DNA of 64,000 nt from Pyrinomonadaceae bacterium (GCA_030841085.1 JAVEDP010000034.1:1-64000), one strand, 5' to 3'; positions 48,990 to 59,204 are shown, counted from the first letter of the stretch. The notes: generated by a model not told the origin, from the letters alone. Numbers and translations: made by a program.

Positions 48990-51131
48990 TTAGTTTGCCA
49001 ATCCCATCTGCCAAAGCATGAACGAATAATCAAACGCAATTTCCCGCAGGTAATCGTAGCGACCTGACGATCCGCCGTGGCCCGCACCCATATTCGCTTT
49101 CAACAGCAGCGGGTTGTTGTTGGTCCGCAGCGCGCGGATTTTTGCAACCAGCTTTGCGCCTTCCCAATATGGAACCTGACTGTCGTTAAGTGAAACTTTG
49201 ACGAGCATCGCCGGATAGGCCTTGGCGCCGACATTGTCATAAGGCGAATACTGCTTCATGTAATCGAATGCCGGCTTCTCGTTCGGGTTACCCCATTCAA
49301 TGTACTCGCTGGTGGTCAGCGGCAAGGTTGCGTCGAGCATTGTGTTGAGCACGTCGACGAAAGGCACCTGGGCCACGACTGCCTTGAACAAATCCGGGCG
49401 CATGTTGGTGACTGCGCCAACCAGCAAACCGCCGGCGCTGCCTCCCTGAATCACCAGCCGATCGCTGGACGTGTATTTATTCTTAACCAGGTAGTCACCC
49501 GCAGCGATAAAGTCGGTGAACGTATTCATCTTCTTCATCATGCGGCCGGCGTCGCGCCACTCTTCGCCGAGTTCGCCGCCGCCCCGAATGTGCGCGATAA
49601 CATAAATCACGCCGCGGTCGAGCAAACTCAAACGGTTGGAACTAAACGTTGGCGCGATCGAAATGCCATACGACCCGTAGCCATACAACAACAACGGCGC
49701 CGAGCCATCGATCTTTGTGCCCTTGCGATAGACCATTGAGAGCGGAATGCGCGTGCCGTCAGCCGCGGTCGCAAACAAACGCTCCGATTGATAATTCTGT
49801 TTGTTGAAACCGCCCGGCACCTCGGTCTCTTTCAAGAGCGTCGCCTTGCGCGTGTTCATGTCGTAGTCAAACACCGAAGACGGCGTCACCAGCGACTGGT
49901 AGTTGTAACGAACCACATGAGTATTGAATTCCCGGTTCTGCGCGAGCGATGCTGCGTAGACGGGTTCGGGAAACTCGATGCGATGCGTCTTGTTGGTCTT
50001 GAAATCCAGGACTTCCAATCGCTGCAAACCGCTTTCCCATTCGGACAAAACCAGCTGATCGGCAAACGGATCGACGCCTTCAATCTTCACCGCCGGGCGA
50101 TGCGCGATGAACTCTTTCCAATTCTGCTGACCCGGATTTGAGTCGGGTGCAGTTACCACGCGAAAGTTTTTCGCGCCTTTGTTGGTGCGAATGTAAAAGA
50201 GGTTCCCGCGATGATCGATGTCGTATTCGTGATCGACCTCGCGTGGGCTGATGATTCTAAGTTCGGCATCGGGCGCGTTTGCCGGCAGATAGCGATACTC
50301 GGTCGACGTCTTGCTTTCCGAGCCGACAAAGATGATTGCTCTGTCGCGCGTGCGCCCGGCGGCGATGTCGAATATTTCGTCCTTCTCTTCAAAAATCAAA
50401 TCCGTCTTGCCGCTGCCGAGCACGTGACGGAAAAACTTGTCCGAACGTTTGGTGACTGCGTCTTCAGTCGTAAAAAAGATAGTCTTGTTATCGGTGGCCC
50501 AGACGACGTTGCCGACGCGCTCAAACGATTCGGGCAGCAACTGGCCGCTGCGCAAATCTTTGATCTGAAGTTTGTACTGGCGATAACCGGTCGTGTCGGT
50601 GGTGTAGGCGAGCAGGTTGCCATCGTCGCTGGGAACAAATGCGCCGACACTGAAAAACTTCAGACCCTTGGCGAGTTCGTTCTGATCAAAGACCAACTCG
50701 TCCTTCGCATTAAGGCTGCCCTTCTTCCGGTAATTGATCGGATACTGTTTACCCTTCTCGGTATGCGAGTAGTAAAAGTAATCGCCCTGCCGATAGGGCA
50801 CGGTGTCGTCAGTTTCTTTGATGTGCCCAACCATTTCGTTGTACAGCTTTTCCTGCAGCGCCGTCGTCGGCTTCATCATTTCAGCGGCATATGTATTTTC
50901 GGCTTCGAGGTGGGCGATAACGGTGGGGTTCGTTTTTTCCCGCAGCCAAAAATAATCGTCGTTTAAAGTGTCACCGTAAATCGTCGTCGTCTTTGTTTTC
51001 TTTTCGGTCATAGGCGGCTGCGGCGCGGACGCTTCTCCATTTGATTGCGCAAAGCTGAAACTGCTAAGCGGGAAAATAGTTATCAACAGGACCAGGAACT
51101 GGATGGCTATGGTGTTGCGTAATCTCATCAT
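48990..51131 (-). CDS. Exported prolyl oligopeptidase family (S9A) peptidase
   Basis: This is a 713-residue serine peptidase with a signal peptide (about 1-29). Residues about 70-430 form a beta propeller that gates substrate size. The C-terminal alpha/beta hydrolase has the nucleophile Ser in VIQGGSAGGLLVGAV, Asp in NDSQVPYWEG, and His in MGAGHGGSSGRY. The motif set is that of the oligopeptidase B/prolyl oligopeptidase branch, which cuts short peptides after basic residues or proline. An acidic pocket for basic substrates cannot be judged here. Confidence 0.93.
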   Translation of the reverse strand: MMRLRNTIAIQFLVLLITIFPLSSFSFAQSNGEASAPQPPMTEKKTKTTTIYGDTLNDDYFWLREKTNPTVIAHLEAENTYAAEMMKPTTALQEKLYNEMVGHIKETDDTVPYRQGDYFYYSHTEKGKQYPINYRKKGSLNAKDELVFDQNELAKGLKFFSVGAFVPSDDGNLLAYTTDTTGYRQYKLQIKDLRSGQLLPESFERVGNVVWATDNKTIFFTTEDAVTKRSDKFFRHVLGSGKTDLIFEEKDEIFDIAAGRTRDRAIIFVGSESKTSTEYRYLPANAPDAELRIISPREVDHEYDIDHRGNLFYIRTNKGAKNFRVVTAPDSNPGQQNWKEFIAHRPAVKIEGVDPFADQLVLSEWESGLQRLEVLDFKTNKTHRIEFPEPVYAASLAQNREFNTHVVRYNYQSLVTPSSVFDYDMNTRKATLLKETEVPGGFNKQNYQSERLFATAADGTRIPLSMVYRKGTKIDGSAPLLLYGYGSYGISIAPTFSSNRLSLLDRGVIYVIAHIRGGGELGEEWRDAGRMMKKMNTFTDFIAAGDYLVKNKYTSSDRLVIQGGSAGGLLVGAVTNMRPDLFKAVVAQVPFVDVLNTMLDATLPLTTSEYIEWGNPNEKPAFDYMKQYSPYDNVGAKAYPAMLVKVSLNDSQVPYWEGAKLVAKIRALRTNNNPLLLKANMGAGHGGSSGRYDYLREIAFDYSFMLWQMGLAN

Positions 51132-51251
51132 TGTTTAGTCTCTCTATATGCAGGCGGCGAGTTTCGCGGGAACCCAACAAGTGGTCCGGCAGGAGCCCGT
51201 TGCGATAAGAATTTGTTTGTCTGAGGCGCACGGCCGTCAGTCGTGGACCGT

Positions 51252-51473
51252 TCAACCACGCGGTGGGTCACCCCAGCCCGACCCTTTGTATTTGCCGTCT
51301 TCAACGATGCAGGGGACCGTCGGATCGCCGCCTGAGTAGCTCAGCATTTCTTTGCGGCGAGCGCGATCGTTCTGTGCGTCGTAGTCGGTAAAAGGAATGG
51401 AATTCTCGTTGTAATAAACCCGCGCCTGCTCGCAATAGGGGCAGCCGGGTTTCGTGTAGATAACAATTGCCAA
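51252..51473 (-). CDS. Glutaredoxin
   Basis: This 73-residue protein starts at TTG 51473, since GGAGG lies 9 nt upstream; longer frames cross the palindromic repeat. It has the thioredoxin-fold pattern AIVIYTKPGCPYCEQARVYY with active site CPYC, cis-Pro in DPTVPCIVEDG, and a GSGWGDP end resembling glutaredoxin GG turns. It reduces protein or glutathione-type disulfides. It lies upstream of the S9 peptidase gene on the same strand, 120 bp away. Confidence 0.88.
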   Translation of the reverse strand: MAIVIYTKPGCPYCEQARVYYNENSIPFTDYDAQNDRARRKEMLSYSGGDPTVPCIVEDGKYKGSGWGDPPRG

Positions 51474-51531
51474 GTTTGATTTCCTCCGAGACCATAGTTT
51501 ACCAAGGCAACTGTTGAGATGAGAAATGGAC

Positions 51532-51592
51532 ATAAGTAGCACAGACTTCAGTCGGTGCTTCTTGACAACCACAGACTGAAGTCCGTGTCACA
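51532..51592. repeat. Palindromic repeat with 'acttcagtc' word
   Basis: The arms gcacagacttcagtcggtgc and cacagactgaagtccgtgtc are inverted copies. The element is related to the one at 29830-29900. A further short hairpin (aacctgaaggtt) is at 51641-51652. Confidence 0.8.
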
Positions 51593-51727
51593 CCGTGCAG
51601 TTAGCGTACCAGGCTCTAGCTTGAGCTATTGCGACGCAGCAACCTGAAGGTTGTACTCTGAACTTCTGAGTTAGCTGCTAAGATCGATGTGTTATTTTGC
51701 AGGAGGAATCGCTATACTGCGCGAGAG

Positions 51728-52069
51728 ATGAGCGAGCAGACTTGCGAAACTTCACCGACTACGCCCGCCGAAAGCGATCTGCTTGATCCCTACGAAAGAC
51801 TGGTGACGATTGAAGTGTTGGGCCAACGCATTGAAGTGCCTGAGAAAAACCGCCTGCTGCGATGCTTCCAATATCTTTCGCTCGAGACAATTTCCTACGG
51901 CGATTTTTGCTGGAACGGCGACTGCACTAACTGCCAGGTTTGGTATCACACCAAAGATCAACCGAACGAGAATGGAAAGCCAGCTCTCTCCTGCCGGATT
52001 GACGTGATCGAAGACATGGTGATTACGGCGATGAGCCCGTTTATCAAAATCCGCGGGATAACAAAGTAA
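51728..52069 (+). CDS. Putative 2Fe-2S ferredoxin-like protein
   Basis: With the ATG at 51728 this is a 113-residue protein. A beta-grasp-like N-terminal half (RLVTIEVLGQRIEVPEKNRL) precedes a cysteine cluster: GDFCWNGDCTNCQVWYH and later ALSCRIDV. The C-x(4)-C-x(2)-C ... C spacing is that of plant-type 2Fe-2S ferredoxins. The N-terminal tail (about 1-25) is acidic. The redox partner is unknown; glutaredoxin is divergent to it, sharing a 254-bp intergenic stretch with a repeat. Confidence 0.8.
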   Translation: MSEQTCETSPTTPAESDLLDPYERLVTIEVLGQRIEVPEKNRLLRCFQYLSLETISYGDFCWNGDCTNCQVWYHTKDQPNENGKPALSCRIDVIEDMVITAMSPFIKIRGITK

Positions 52070-52391
52070 GAGACAGATTTCTGTCTGTCTCAAAGTGGTA
52101 AGAAGAAAGCTTCCACTCAAAGATAATCCTTCATCGTTCCAAATTTTGTACAGGCGAACGCTCGCGTTATAACGGTCCTATTGGGAGAGTTCCTCTCTGC
52201 CCAACTGTCGCCGCGCTATTGCAACAAAGATGCAAGGCAATCTTAAATTGACGTTTGGTCGGTGCTGCGTTAAAACCCAGACTCCTCCGCCCCTGGTTTC
52301 CACGACGCCCACCTCCAGGCTCGCGTCGCCAACATAATCGCAAGCGGGAGCCCCTCAATTCTTTCGGCCGCAATTCCAGGAGCCGGTCCTC
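52070..52391. other. Intergenic region before the RHS gene
   Basis: It starts with the palindrome gagacagatttctgtctgtctc (52070-52091), which could act as a bidirectional terminator. After that I see no gene or clear promoter. AGGAG at 52378-52382 is the ribosome site of the RHS gene. Confidence 0.6.
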
Positions 52392-55300
52392 ATGTTTCAG
52401 ACCAGGCAGTTCGCTTCAACGCGAGGTGTGAGCTTTCTTTGGAAAACTATTGCTTATGCTTTAATTCTTTTATTGAGCGCGTCAGCCACGGTGGGCCAAC
52501 TTGCCACGGCGACACCAAGTGGCGTCCCCGTTCAAACGCCGCCGTTAAGGGGGCCAAGTCATGATCCTGGCGCGCTTTTGCCGCCGCCTCATCCACCTAA
52601 TGGCGTGCCCGCCGCGACGCTGCCCAATATCGCGGCGGCGCGAAACCTGGCGGTTCAACCGTTGCCGATACCGACTCCGTTTACGCCAATTTTTGAGATG
52701 CGCTGTGATTACGATTGCGGAGGCGACGACCCCCCGCCCGCGGGCGGCAGCGATCCTGACTTCTCAACGGCGCGCGTGCGTTCACAAAATGAAACCGGAC
52801 AAGCGGGAGTCGATCTCGGCTCGCGGAATTTTAACTGGAGTTTGCCGTTGGTGAGTTTGAGTGGCCGCGCAGGCCTCGATCTTAATCTTTCGCTTTACTA
52901 CAACTCGTTGGTCTGGACGCACGAAGGTTCTTCCATTCGCTACAATTCTGATCGTGCGTTTCCCGGACCTGGCCCAGGCTTCAGTCTTGGTCTGCCAAAA
53001 CTACAACAGCGTTACCTGAATCAAGACTTCGGCGTTTATGCCTACATGCTGGTTTCGCCTTCCGGAGGGCACGTCGAACTAAGACAAGTGGGTGCATCGA
53101 ACACCTACGAAGCGGCCGACAGCTCTTACACGCAATTAATAGACAACGGCGCCAGCAAATTGCTGCGAACGAAGGACGGCTCGCAGTACAGCTTCGTGCC
53201 CTCGGTTGATGGAGAGTTTCGCTGCACTGAGATGAAAGATCGAAACGGCAACTACATCTCGGCTTCTTACAACAGTAACAGCGACATTTCCACTGTGACA
53301 GATACCCTGGGAAGAGTGGTGACCTTCAACTATGACTCTGCAAATTATCTCTTGTCGATTGCTCAGACCTGGACAGTCAACGGGCAAGCGCAAACGCATT
53401 TGTGGGCCACCTTTGGTTACGGCACGCTTCTCGTCCAGACGAATTTTCCCGGCCTCTTCGTACAGGGTCCGAATAATGCCAACATTCCAGTACTCGCTTC
53501 GGTAACCCTGGCAGACAACTCCAGTTACAATTTTGATTACACGTCCTGGGGCCAGGTTTATCAAATCAGGCAGAACGCCGCTGATGGACACATGCGTTCG
53601 CGTCAAACCTACAATCTGCCGCAGGACGCAACCACGGCGCAGTCTGAATGTCCGCGTTTTACCGAGCGGCGCGACTGGGCGGAATACTGGATGGAGGTGG
53701 TAACTCAATACAGCGTCGATCCAAATGTAGGCTGGACTCAGGAAACGCAACCTGACGGCACCGTTTACAAAGAATATTTTGCGACTGCCGGTTGGCAAAA
53801 TGGGTTGACTGTGCGAACGGAGATCTATGCCGCCGGCGACCCCAGTCCCAGGAAATGGACTACGATTGATTGGACGCAGGACGATATTAATGTGCCTTAT
53901 CAGTTGAATCCACGGCCCACCGAAACAAACATTTACGATTCTTCCGGGAACCGCCGTCGCACCACCATCGAGTACAACTCCGGCTTCGGTCTGCCGACTC
54001 ATGTGCGCGAGTTTGCGGCTGACGGGCAAACGCTCCTGCGCATGACGGCGATGGCCTACAAAATGGATGCTGATTATATTGATCGGCGCATTATCGGCTT
54101 ACCGTACGAACGCCTGGTCTATGACGGGCCGTCGGGCAATCCCGTCGCTCGCATGATCTTTCATTACGACTGGGGTGATCCCTATTTTGTCGCCGAGGCG
54201 CCCGCAACCAACTACGCTGATATGGGCTACGTCACCGGCCGTGGCAATCTAGTTGCCGTGCGCCGCTACAACTGCGCGACCCCCGCCAGCGCTTATGATG
54301 AGAACCAGGCGGTATGGTTTCAATTGAACCACTACAACATGGCCGGATCGAGAGTTTGGATTGAAGACGCAAGTTGGCACCGCACTTACCTCAGTTACGG
54401 CGATTCGTTTTCAGATGCCGGCAATAGCCGCAACACGCTCGCGTTTGTGACTCAGGTGACGGACCACGACGGCAATCCCTCCGCTCTGCAGTACAACTAT
54501 GACTTTGGCGCCGTCACGCGCACCCAAGATGCGAAGGGTGCGGTGGCAATGTTGACTTATGACGCTATTGGCCGCCCGGCTCGAGTCACCAACGCAATCA
54601 ACGGAGCGTACACTCGCTGGGTTTATCCCAATGAGCAGACGTACGTCGAATCGTTCAGCACCATTCAACAGGGCGCCGGTGAGGCTTATGCGCTCAAAGT
54701 ATTGGATGGTCTCGAACGCGTTTATATGACGGCGACATCTATGCCTGATCTTGCGCAGCATTACAGTGCGCAGGCATTTCGCTACAACGCCATGGGACTG
54801 ATGGAATATCAATCGAACCCTACGGAAGTTACCGGCACCCCCGCCAACTCCTGGGCTCCATCGGGTGACGATGCGACGGTAGGTTGGCAATGGACACAGC
54901 AAAGTTACGACTACAAAGGCCGTCCAACTGTCACGACGAATCCCGACGGCACCTATACGGAAGCAGTCTATGGCGGCTGTGGCTGCGCCGGCGGAGACGT
55001 GGCGACCTTGAAGGATGAGAGTGGACGTCGCCGTCGCATCAGCAATGACGTGCTGGGACGGCAAACCAAAGTGGAAGAATTGAATTGGGACCAGACTGTC
55101 TATTCGACATCGACCTTTGCCTACAACGCGCGGGATCAAATCACAAACATCACGCAGCAAAACGATCGCATGCGCTCGTTTGATTACGACGGGCACGGCC
55201 GCCTATGGCATCGCACCACGCCTGAGCAGGGCACAACAACCTATTCTTACTACGACGACGATACGGTGCAGACCGTCACCGACGCGCGCGGCGCGACGCA

Positions 55301-57266
55301 AACTTTCAGCTACAACGGCCGCCATCTGCCGACGAATATTAACTATGGCGCACCCGCCGGAGTTGAGCCCACGCCAAACATCGCGTTTGGTTATGACCAG
55401 GCGGGTAATCGCATTTGGATGACGGATGGATTGGGCCGCGTGGATTATTCGTATAACACGCTGTCGCAGATGACTTCGGAGACACGGCAGATAAACGGCC
55501 TCGGCAGCTATCCGCTGAATTACGAATACAATCTGGGAGGCGAGTTAACGCGCATCACCAATCTCTGGAATATGCAGGTCGGTTACAACTACGATGCAAG
55601 CGGGCGGCTCACCGGTGTTACGGGCGTAAACTATGCGGGGGTGTCAAGCTTTATCAACAGCATCAGTTATCGCGCTTTTGGCGGCGTTAAAACGGCGAGC
55701 TACGGAGACGGCCGCACTCTCTCAACCGCTTATGACGAACGTCTGCGGTTGACGAAATGGGACGTCGCGAATGTGCTCGGCTATAGCTACACTTACAACA
55801 ACACCTACTTTCACGAGCTGACGAGCAAAGTGAGTTATGCGCAGAATATTTACGATGGAACATTGGACCGTTCTTATGAATATGATCAGTTTGGGCGCTT
55901 GACCGTATCGCATTCCGGCGCCGAAGCGCGCGCGGCAGCCTTTACCGGTCAATGGGGCACGCAGGATGGACCATACTCGCAAGGCTACGGTTACGACGTT
56001 TGGGGAAACATCACCAGCCGCGCCGGCTGGGGCGGTTGGAACGCTTCCTACACGGCCGCCTTTAACAACAAGAACCAGATGATCACAAATCCCGGGCTGG
56101 GCACGGCGATGCAGTATGACGCCGCCGGCAATATGACCAACGACGGCTGGCAAACATTTACCTACGATGCGACAGGCGCGCAGGTGCAGGCGCCCAGCTA
56201 TGGTGTTTGGCAGGGACATGACGGCGATGGACTGCGAGTGCAGAAACAGGAAAATGGCTCGACCACTTATTACCTGCGCTCCAGTGTGCTGGGCGGACAA
56301 GTGGCGCTGGAGCTGGACGCATCAGGCCAATGGATTCGTGGCTATGTGTATCAAGGGGAACAGTTGCTTGCGGTGCAGGAGTACAGCACCGTTTACTGGG
56401 TGCATCAGGATCCGCTGGTGAAAAGTCAACGGCTGACAACTGCCAACGGCAGCATTGCTGCGGTAGTTGAATTGGACCCGTGGGGCGCAGACACGAATCG
56501 CAACTCAAATGAATCACTGCAACGGCATCGCTTCACCACCTACGAGCGAGATTGGACTGGGGACGAATCGTTGTTCCGGAGGTATCACGGCTGGTGGAGT
56601 CGCTTTGCCCATCCCGATCCTTCAGACGCGAGTTATTCGCTCTCCGATCCGCAGTCATTTAATCGCTATGCTTACACTCAGAACGACCCGGTGAACTTCG
56701 TTGATCCAACAGGACTAATCGATGTCATCAGGACTTACACGTGGGCGCGTAACGACTTCCCCTGGGATTTCTTCTTCCGCTCCTTCTTTGGTAACGGTCA
56801 AAGGCCGCACCCGATTGCACGCGAGCCTCGCGAACGACGCGAGCGACCGGAACCGCAGAAACCCAATACGCCCGCCAAAACAAATCCTCAGCAAAAAGAC
56901 TTCGACGACTGCGCTACGAAAGCTAATAGACGATACCGGTCGGAATACTTGAGGACTAGCACGAAAGCAATGGCGGGTGGTGCCGGAGTGGCTGCAGGAT
57001 GGTTCGTCGGTGGCCTTGCTTTTAAGGGGGCAATGCATGCCGCCGGAGACGTGGCGTTGCCAGCGTTTGCAAGGATATTGACGACTGGGATCGAGTTGGG
57101 GGATTCGGGCGTAATCGTAACAATCTCGTCTTATGTAAGTGGAAAAGCGGCTCTTGATGCTATTAGAGAAGGTGAGCGGAATTCAAACAGAAGGACAAGC
57201 GAAATCGAGGACTGCAAGAAAAGCTTTCCTAATGCCAATCACTCATTCTCTACTCTGAATTTCTAG
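52392..57266 (+). CDS. Secreted RHS/YD-repeat protein with variable C-terminal tip
   Basis: This is a 1,624-residue protein. A signal peptide (about 20-40) and Pro-rich segment precede an RHS shell of many YD repeats, with units such as YDAIGRPARVTN, YDASGRLTGV and YDQFGRLTVS. The conserved core end SFNRYAYTQNDPVNFVDPTG lies near residue 1,420-1,440. Beyond it, about 185 residues are specific to this gene: a Pro/Arg-rich stretch, then hydrophobic glycine-rich helices (KAMAGGAGVAAGWFVGGLAF). RHS shells enclose a toxin or enzyme domain, and the tip is the variable payload; here it looks membrane-active, an inference. A membrane protein gene begins 25 bp later and is a candidate immunity partner. 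Confidence 0.9.
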   Translation: MFQTRQFASTRGVSFLWKTIAYALILLLSASATVGQLATATPSGVPVQTPPLRGPSHDPGALLPPPHPPNGVPAATLPNIAAARNLAVQPLPIPTPFTPIFEMRCDYDCGGDDPPPAGGSDPDFSTARVRSQNETGQAGVDLGSRNFNWSLPLVSLSGRAGLDLNLSLYYNSLVWTHEGSSIRYNSDRAFPGPGPGFSLGLPKLQQRYLNQDFGVYAYMLVSPSGGHVELRQVGASNTYEAADSSYTQLIDNGASKLLRTKDGSQYSFVPSVDGEFRCTEMKDRNGNYISASYNSNSDISTVTDTLGRVVTFNYDSANYLLSIAQTWTVNGQAQTHLWATFGYGTLLVQTNFPGLFVQGPNNANIPVLASVTLADNSSYNFDYTSWGQVYQIRQNAADGHMRSRQTYNLPQDATTAQSECPRFTERRDWAEYWMEVVTQYSVDPNVGWTQETQPDGTVYKEYFATAGWQNGLTVRTEIYAAGDPSPRKWTTIDWTQDDINVPYQLNPRPTETNIYDSSGNRRRTTIEYNSGFGLPTHVREFAADGQTLLRMTAMAYKMDADYIDRRIIGLPYERLVYDGPSGNPVARMIFHYDWGDPYFVAEAPATNYADMGYVTGRGNLVAVRRYNCATPASAYDENQAVWFQLNHYNMAGSRVWIEDASWHRTYLSYGDSFSDAGNSRNTLAFVTQVTDHDGNPSALQYNYDFGAVTRTQDAKGAVAMLTYDAIGRPARVTNAINGAYTRWVYPNEQTYVESFSTIQQGAGEAYALKVLDGLERVYMTATSMPDLAQHYSAQAFRYNAMGLMEYQSNPTEVTGTPANSWAPSGDDATVGWQWTQQSYDYKGRPTVTTNPDGTYTEAVYGGCGCAGGDVATLKDESGRRRRISNDVLGRQTKVEELNWDQTVYSTSTFAYNARDQITNITQQNDRMRSFDYDGHGRLWHRTTPEQGTTTYSYYDDDTVQTVTDARGATQTFSYNGRHLPTNINYGAPAGVEPTPNIAFGYDQAGNRIWMTDGLGRVDYSYNTLSQMTSETRQINGLGSYPLNYEYNLGGELTRITNLWNMQVGYNYDASGRLTGVTGVNYAGVSSFINSISYRAFGGVKTASYGDGRTLSTAYDERLRLTKWDVANVLGYSYTYNNTYFHELTSKVSYAQNIYDGTLDRSYEYDQFGRLTVSHSGAEARAAAFTGQWGTQDGPYSQGYGYDVWGNITSRAGWGGWNASYTAAFNNKNQMITNPGLGTAMQYDAAGNMTNDGWQTFTYDATGAQVQAPSYGVWQGHDGDGLRVQKQENGSTTYYLRSSVLGGQVALELDASGQWIRGYVYQGEQLLAVQEYSTVYWVHQDPLVKSQRLTTANGSIAAVVELDPWGADTNRNSNESLQRHRFTTYERDWTGDESLFRRYHGWWSRFAHPDPSDASYSLSDPQSFNRYAYTQNDPVNFVDPTGLIDVIRTYTWARNDFPWDFFFRSFFGNGQRPHPIAREPRERRERPEPQKPNTPAKTNPQQKDFDDCATKANRRYRSEYLRTSTKAMAGGAGVAAGWFVGGLAFKGAMHAAGDVALPAFARILTTGIELGDSGVIVTISSYVSGKAALDAIREGERNSNRRTSEIEDCKKSFPNANHSFSTLNF

Positions 57267-57290
57267 ACTGCTGGCTAGAGGTAGGACGTA

Positions 57291-57569
57291 ATGTTTTTTC
57301 TGGCTACCCTTGTGTTGGTCTTGATGACTCTGCTCGGCTTGATTGGGATATTTGTGACGTTGAAGTATCCCCGGCCGGGTCATGAATCATTTGCTCGAAA
57401 GCTGGAACAAAGAATGTTTCAGCGCGCTTTCTTTTCAGTTGCTATTTGTTTGGGTGGACTTGTGGCACTACTTACAAGAGCATTTGATCCGCAAGATATT
57501 TTGATTATTGCAGTCGCGAGCCTGATCTTGAAAGAGTACATGATAATCAAGGTTTTGCCTGTGCGCTAA
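57291..57569 (+). CDS. Small membrane protein, candidate RHS immunity protein
   Basis: This is a 92-residue protein with an N-terminal helix (FLATLVLVLMTLLGLIGIFV), a basic middle loop, and two further hydrophobic segments (about 47-62 and 70-82). It starts 25 bp after the RHS stop, with a GGAC ribosome-like site. Position directly after an RHS tip with membrane-like helices suggests it neutralises that tip at the membrane. No homologue is recognised, so the role is inferred from position only. Confidence 0.6.
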   Translation: MFFLATLVLVLMTLLGLIGIFVTLKYPRPGHESFARKLEQRMFQRAFFSVAICLGGLVALLTRAFDPQDILIIAVASLILKEYMIIKVLPVR

Positions 57570-57619
57570 TCGTTTCGATAGTCTTGTAATGAGAATTTCT
57601 TAGCGCGGCAATCCATTGG

Positions 57620-58159
57620 TTGCTTCCGCAGAAACCTGCACAGAAAACACCGGAGCAGCAAAGGTGCGATGACAGGCTTGCACGAATCTTCGGGGACGAC
57701 AATGCTGTTGCGGCTGGTAGTGGCTTTGAACCGGCGAACATGCCAGGTCAGGAAAATCAGTTTCGCGGCGGTCCGAACGGACATTTGAACAATGCCATGC
57801 ACCTCTACGGTAGCGAAGACGGATACGGTGAAGGCCCGGTTTTCATTCCCGCAGGAGGAAGGTATATCGGCAAGAATCCCTACTCGACCGAAGACAGCTA
57901 CATGTTCTATTACAGCCAGCTTGGCAACGCGCGAAACGTCACTCTTTTCACTGCGCACGTTGACAACTTTAGTGCACCGAGGGGGACAACCACAGGGCGC
58001 ACCCGCATCGGAGACATTGGCGGCGAAGGAGGACGAAGCCCTTTCAATCCGAACAGTCCGTTTAATCAAGGTCCGTACATCCATGCTCACTTAGCGATAC
58101 ATCAAGGGCGTGGATACACGGGCAAGCGACTTTCGTTCTTCAATACTTTCTGCAAGTGA
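57620..58159 (+). pseudogene. Displaced RHS tip with M23-like end
   Basis: This is a 179-codon frame without a credible start (TTG, no ribosome site). The first 80 residues (QKPAQKTPEQQRCDDRLARI, GGPNGHLNNAMHLYGSEDG) are shared with a broken copy at 59205-59434. The last 70 residues (TLFTAHVDNFSAP, TRIGDIGGEGG, PYIHAHLAIHQGRG) resemble the second half of M23/LytM peptidases, with the second-motif H-x-H. The first M23 motif (HxxxD) is not convincing. It is best read as an RHS payload displaced from its shell, which can be restored by recombination. The following gene starts at its stop. Confidence 0.6.
57626..57857. repeat. About 232-bp direct repeat, RHS tip copy 1
   Basis: It begins ccgcagaaacctgcacagaa and ends cattcccgcaggag, and is nearly identical to 59205-59434. 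Copy 2 lacks 2 bp (ggtagtgg--ttgaacc), which shifts its frame. Confidence 0.92.
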
Positions 58160-58172
58160 GGAGATTGCTGGA

Positions 58173-58643
58173 ATGAGACTCTTGCTAATTCTCGCGTTAT
58201 GCGTAGCTTCGGCAGCCGGAACTGTTGCCCAAAATCAATCAGGTTCCGATCCTTTGACGCGCCAGCCCCCGGACAACTGTGAGGGCAACTCGGCACGGCT
58301 TGATGTCGTTCGTAACAAGTCCATAGCGGCGGGCAAAAACAAAATCACCATCGCGATAGCCAGGCTTGGTAACGGCGAGCAGACACAGGAACTCAACCGC
58401 CGCCGGCTTTACACAGTTCGGACGTATCTCACCGCAATGGGACTGCCTTCGCAAAGGTTGATTACAGCAGAAGGAGAGCGGGTACAAGACTACGGCAGAA
58501 TCGAAGTGTACATCGGCGGCGAACTGGTGGAAGTTGTACCAGTCGAGCGATGCAAAGACTTGCGGGTTGGAATGTGTGAGAACGACATTGAAGATAGACG
58601 TTACCAATTGCCACGACGAAGCACGGGTAGCCAGTGCCGCTGA
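58173..58643 (+). CDS. Exported protein with OmpA-like segment, candidate immunity protein
   Basis: This is a 156-residue protein from the ATG at 58173, with GAGGAG 9 nt upstream overlapping the stop of the displaced tip. A signal peptide (about 1-20, LILALCVASAAGTVAQ) is present. The middle (KITIAIARLGNGEQTQELN, RRRLYTVRTYLTAMGL, RIEVYIGGE) matches the order of the OmpA-like peptidoglycan-binding fold. An exported peptidoglycan-binding protein would be a reasonable shield against a peptidase-like tip. That role is inference from position. Six cysteines suggest periplasmic disulfides. Confidence 0.55.
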   Translation: MRLLLILALCVASAAGTVAQNQSGSDPLTRQPPDNCEGNSARLDVVRNKSIAAGKNKITIAIARLGNGEQTQELNRRRLYTVRTYLTAMGLPSQRLITAEGERVQDYGRIEVYIGGELVEVVPVERCKDLRVGMCENDIEDRRYQLPRRSTGSQCR

Positions 58644-58790
58644 CTGGAGCTGCCACTACGATTACTCGGGCCGGGTTTTCTCTGGCTACAACCGCAGAAA
58701 CCCGCGGTACAAAACATCCCTCTCGAAGACCTGCGAAAAGGAGTGGGGACTTCATTCGGGCTTGGTGCGGGCGCAGGTTAGGGGATGTCA

Positions 58791-59168
58791 ATGAGCAGAC
58801 ACACACCCCTACTGCTGCTTTTACCGCTTGCCTTTACGCTTGGCGGCTGTGGATTTCTACTCCGATCTGGTTGTGACAACACAGTCAAATCTGAAAAGCG
58901 GTCTCCCGACGGCAAGTACGTGGCCACTTTGTTTGAACGTAATTGCGGAGCAACAACCGACTTTAGCACTATCGTGAATCTTCGCGAGAGTTCAGAGAAG
59001 CTCAAGGGTGATGACTTAGGTATTTTAGTTGTCAAAGGGCAGCACCAAATTGATCTTACTTGGGATGGAAACTCAAGCCTACGACTGCAATGCAATGACT
59101 GTCGGTCGGATGATATCTTCAAACAAGAAAGGAAGTGGAAAGACGTTGAAATCAGCCTTGGGCGTTGA
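58791..59168 (+). CDS. Small lipoprotein, possible second immunity protein
   Basis: This is a 125-residue lipoprotein: hydrophobic run then LGGC lipobox (Cys about 20). The body begins KSEKRSPDGKYVATLFERNC and contains GATTDFSTIVNLRES, a pattern seen in small bacterial proteins with a YSPDGKYVA-type start. The cysteine pairs (about 28, 52, 102, 105) suggest disulfides. I took the ATG at 58791 because the AGGGG site fits; an ATG 6 nt earlier abuts it. It lies between two RHS tip fragments. Confidence 0.65.
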   Translation: MSRHTPLLLLLPLAFTLGGCGFLLRSGCDNTVKSEKRSPDGKYVATLFERNCGATTDFSTIVNLRESSEKLKGDDLGILVVKGQHQIDLTWDGNSSLRLQCNDCRSDDIFKQERKWKDVEISLGR

Positions 59169-59204
59169 TATGCATACAACTACGACTGTGTCGCCTGGAT
59201 TGAT

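Noticed and set aside
58534-58794. Frame with several Cys after the OmpA-like gene
   Set aside because: It starts inside that gene in another frame, and no ribosome site or family is visible. It may be a remnant linking to the lipoprotein, but I cannot support it as a gene.
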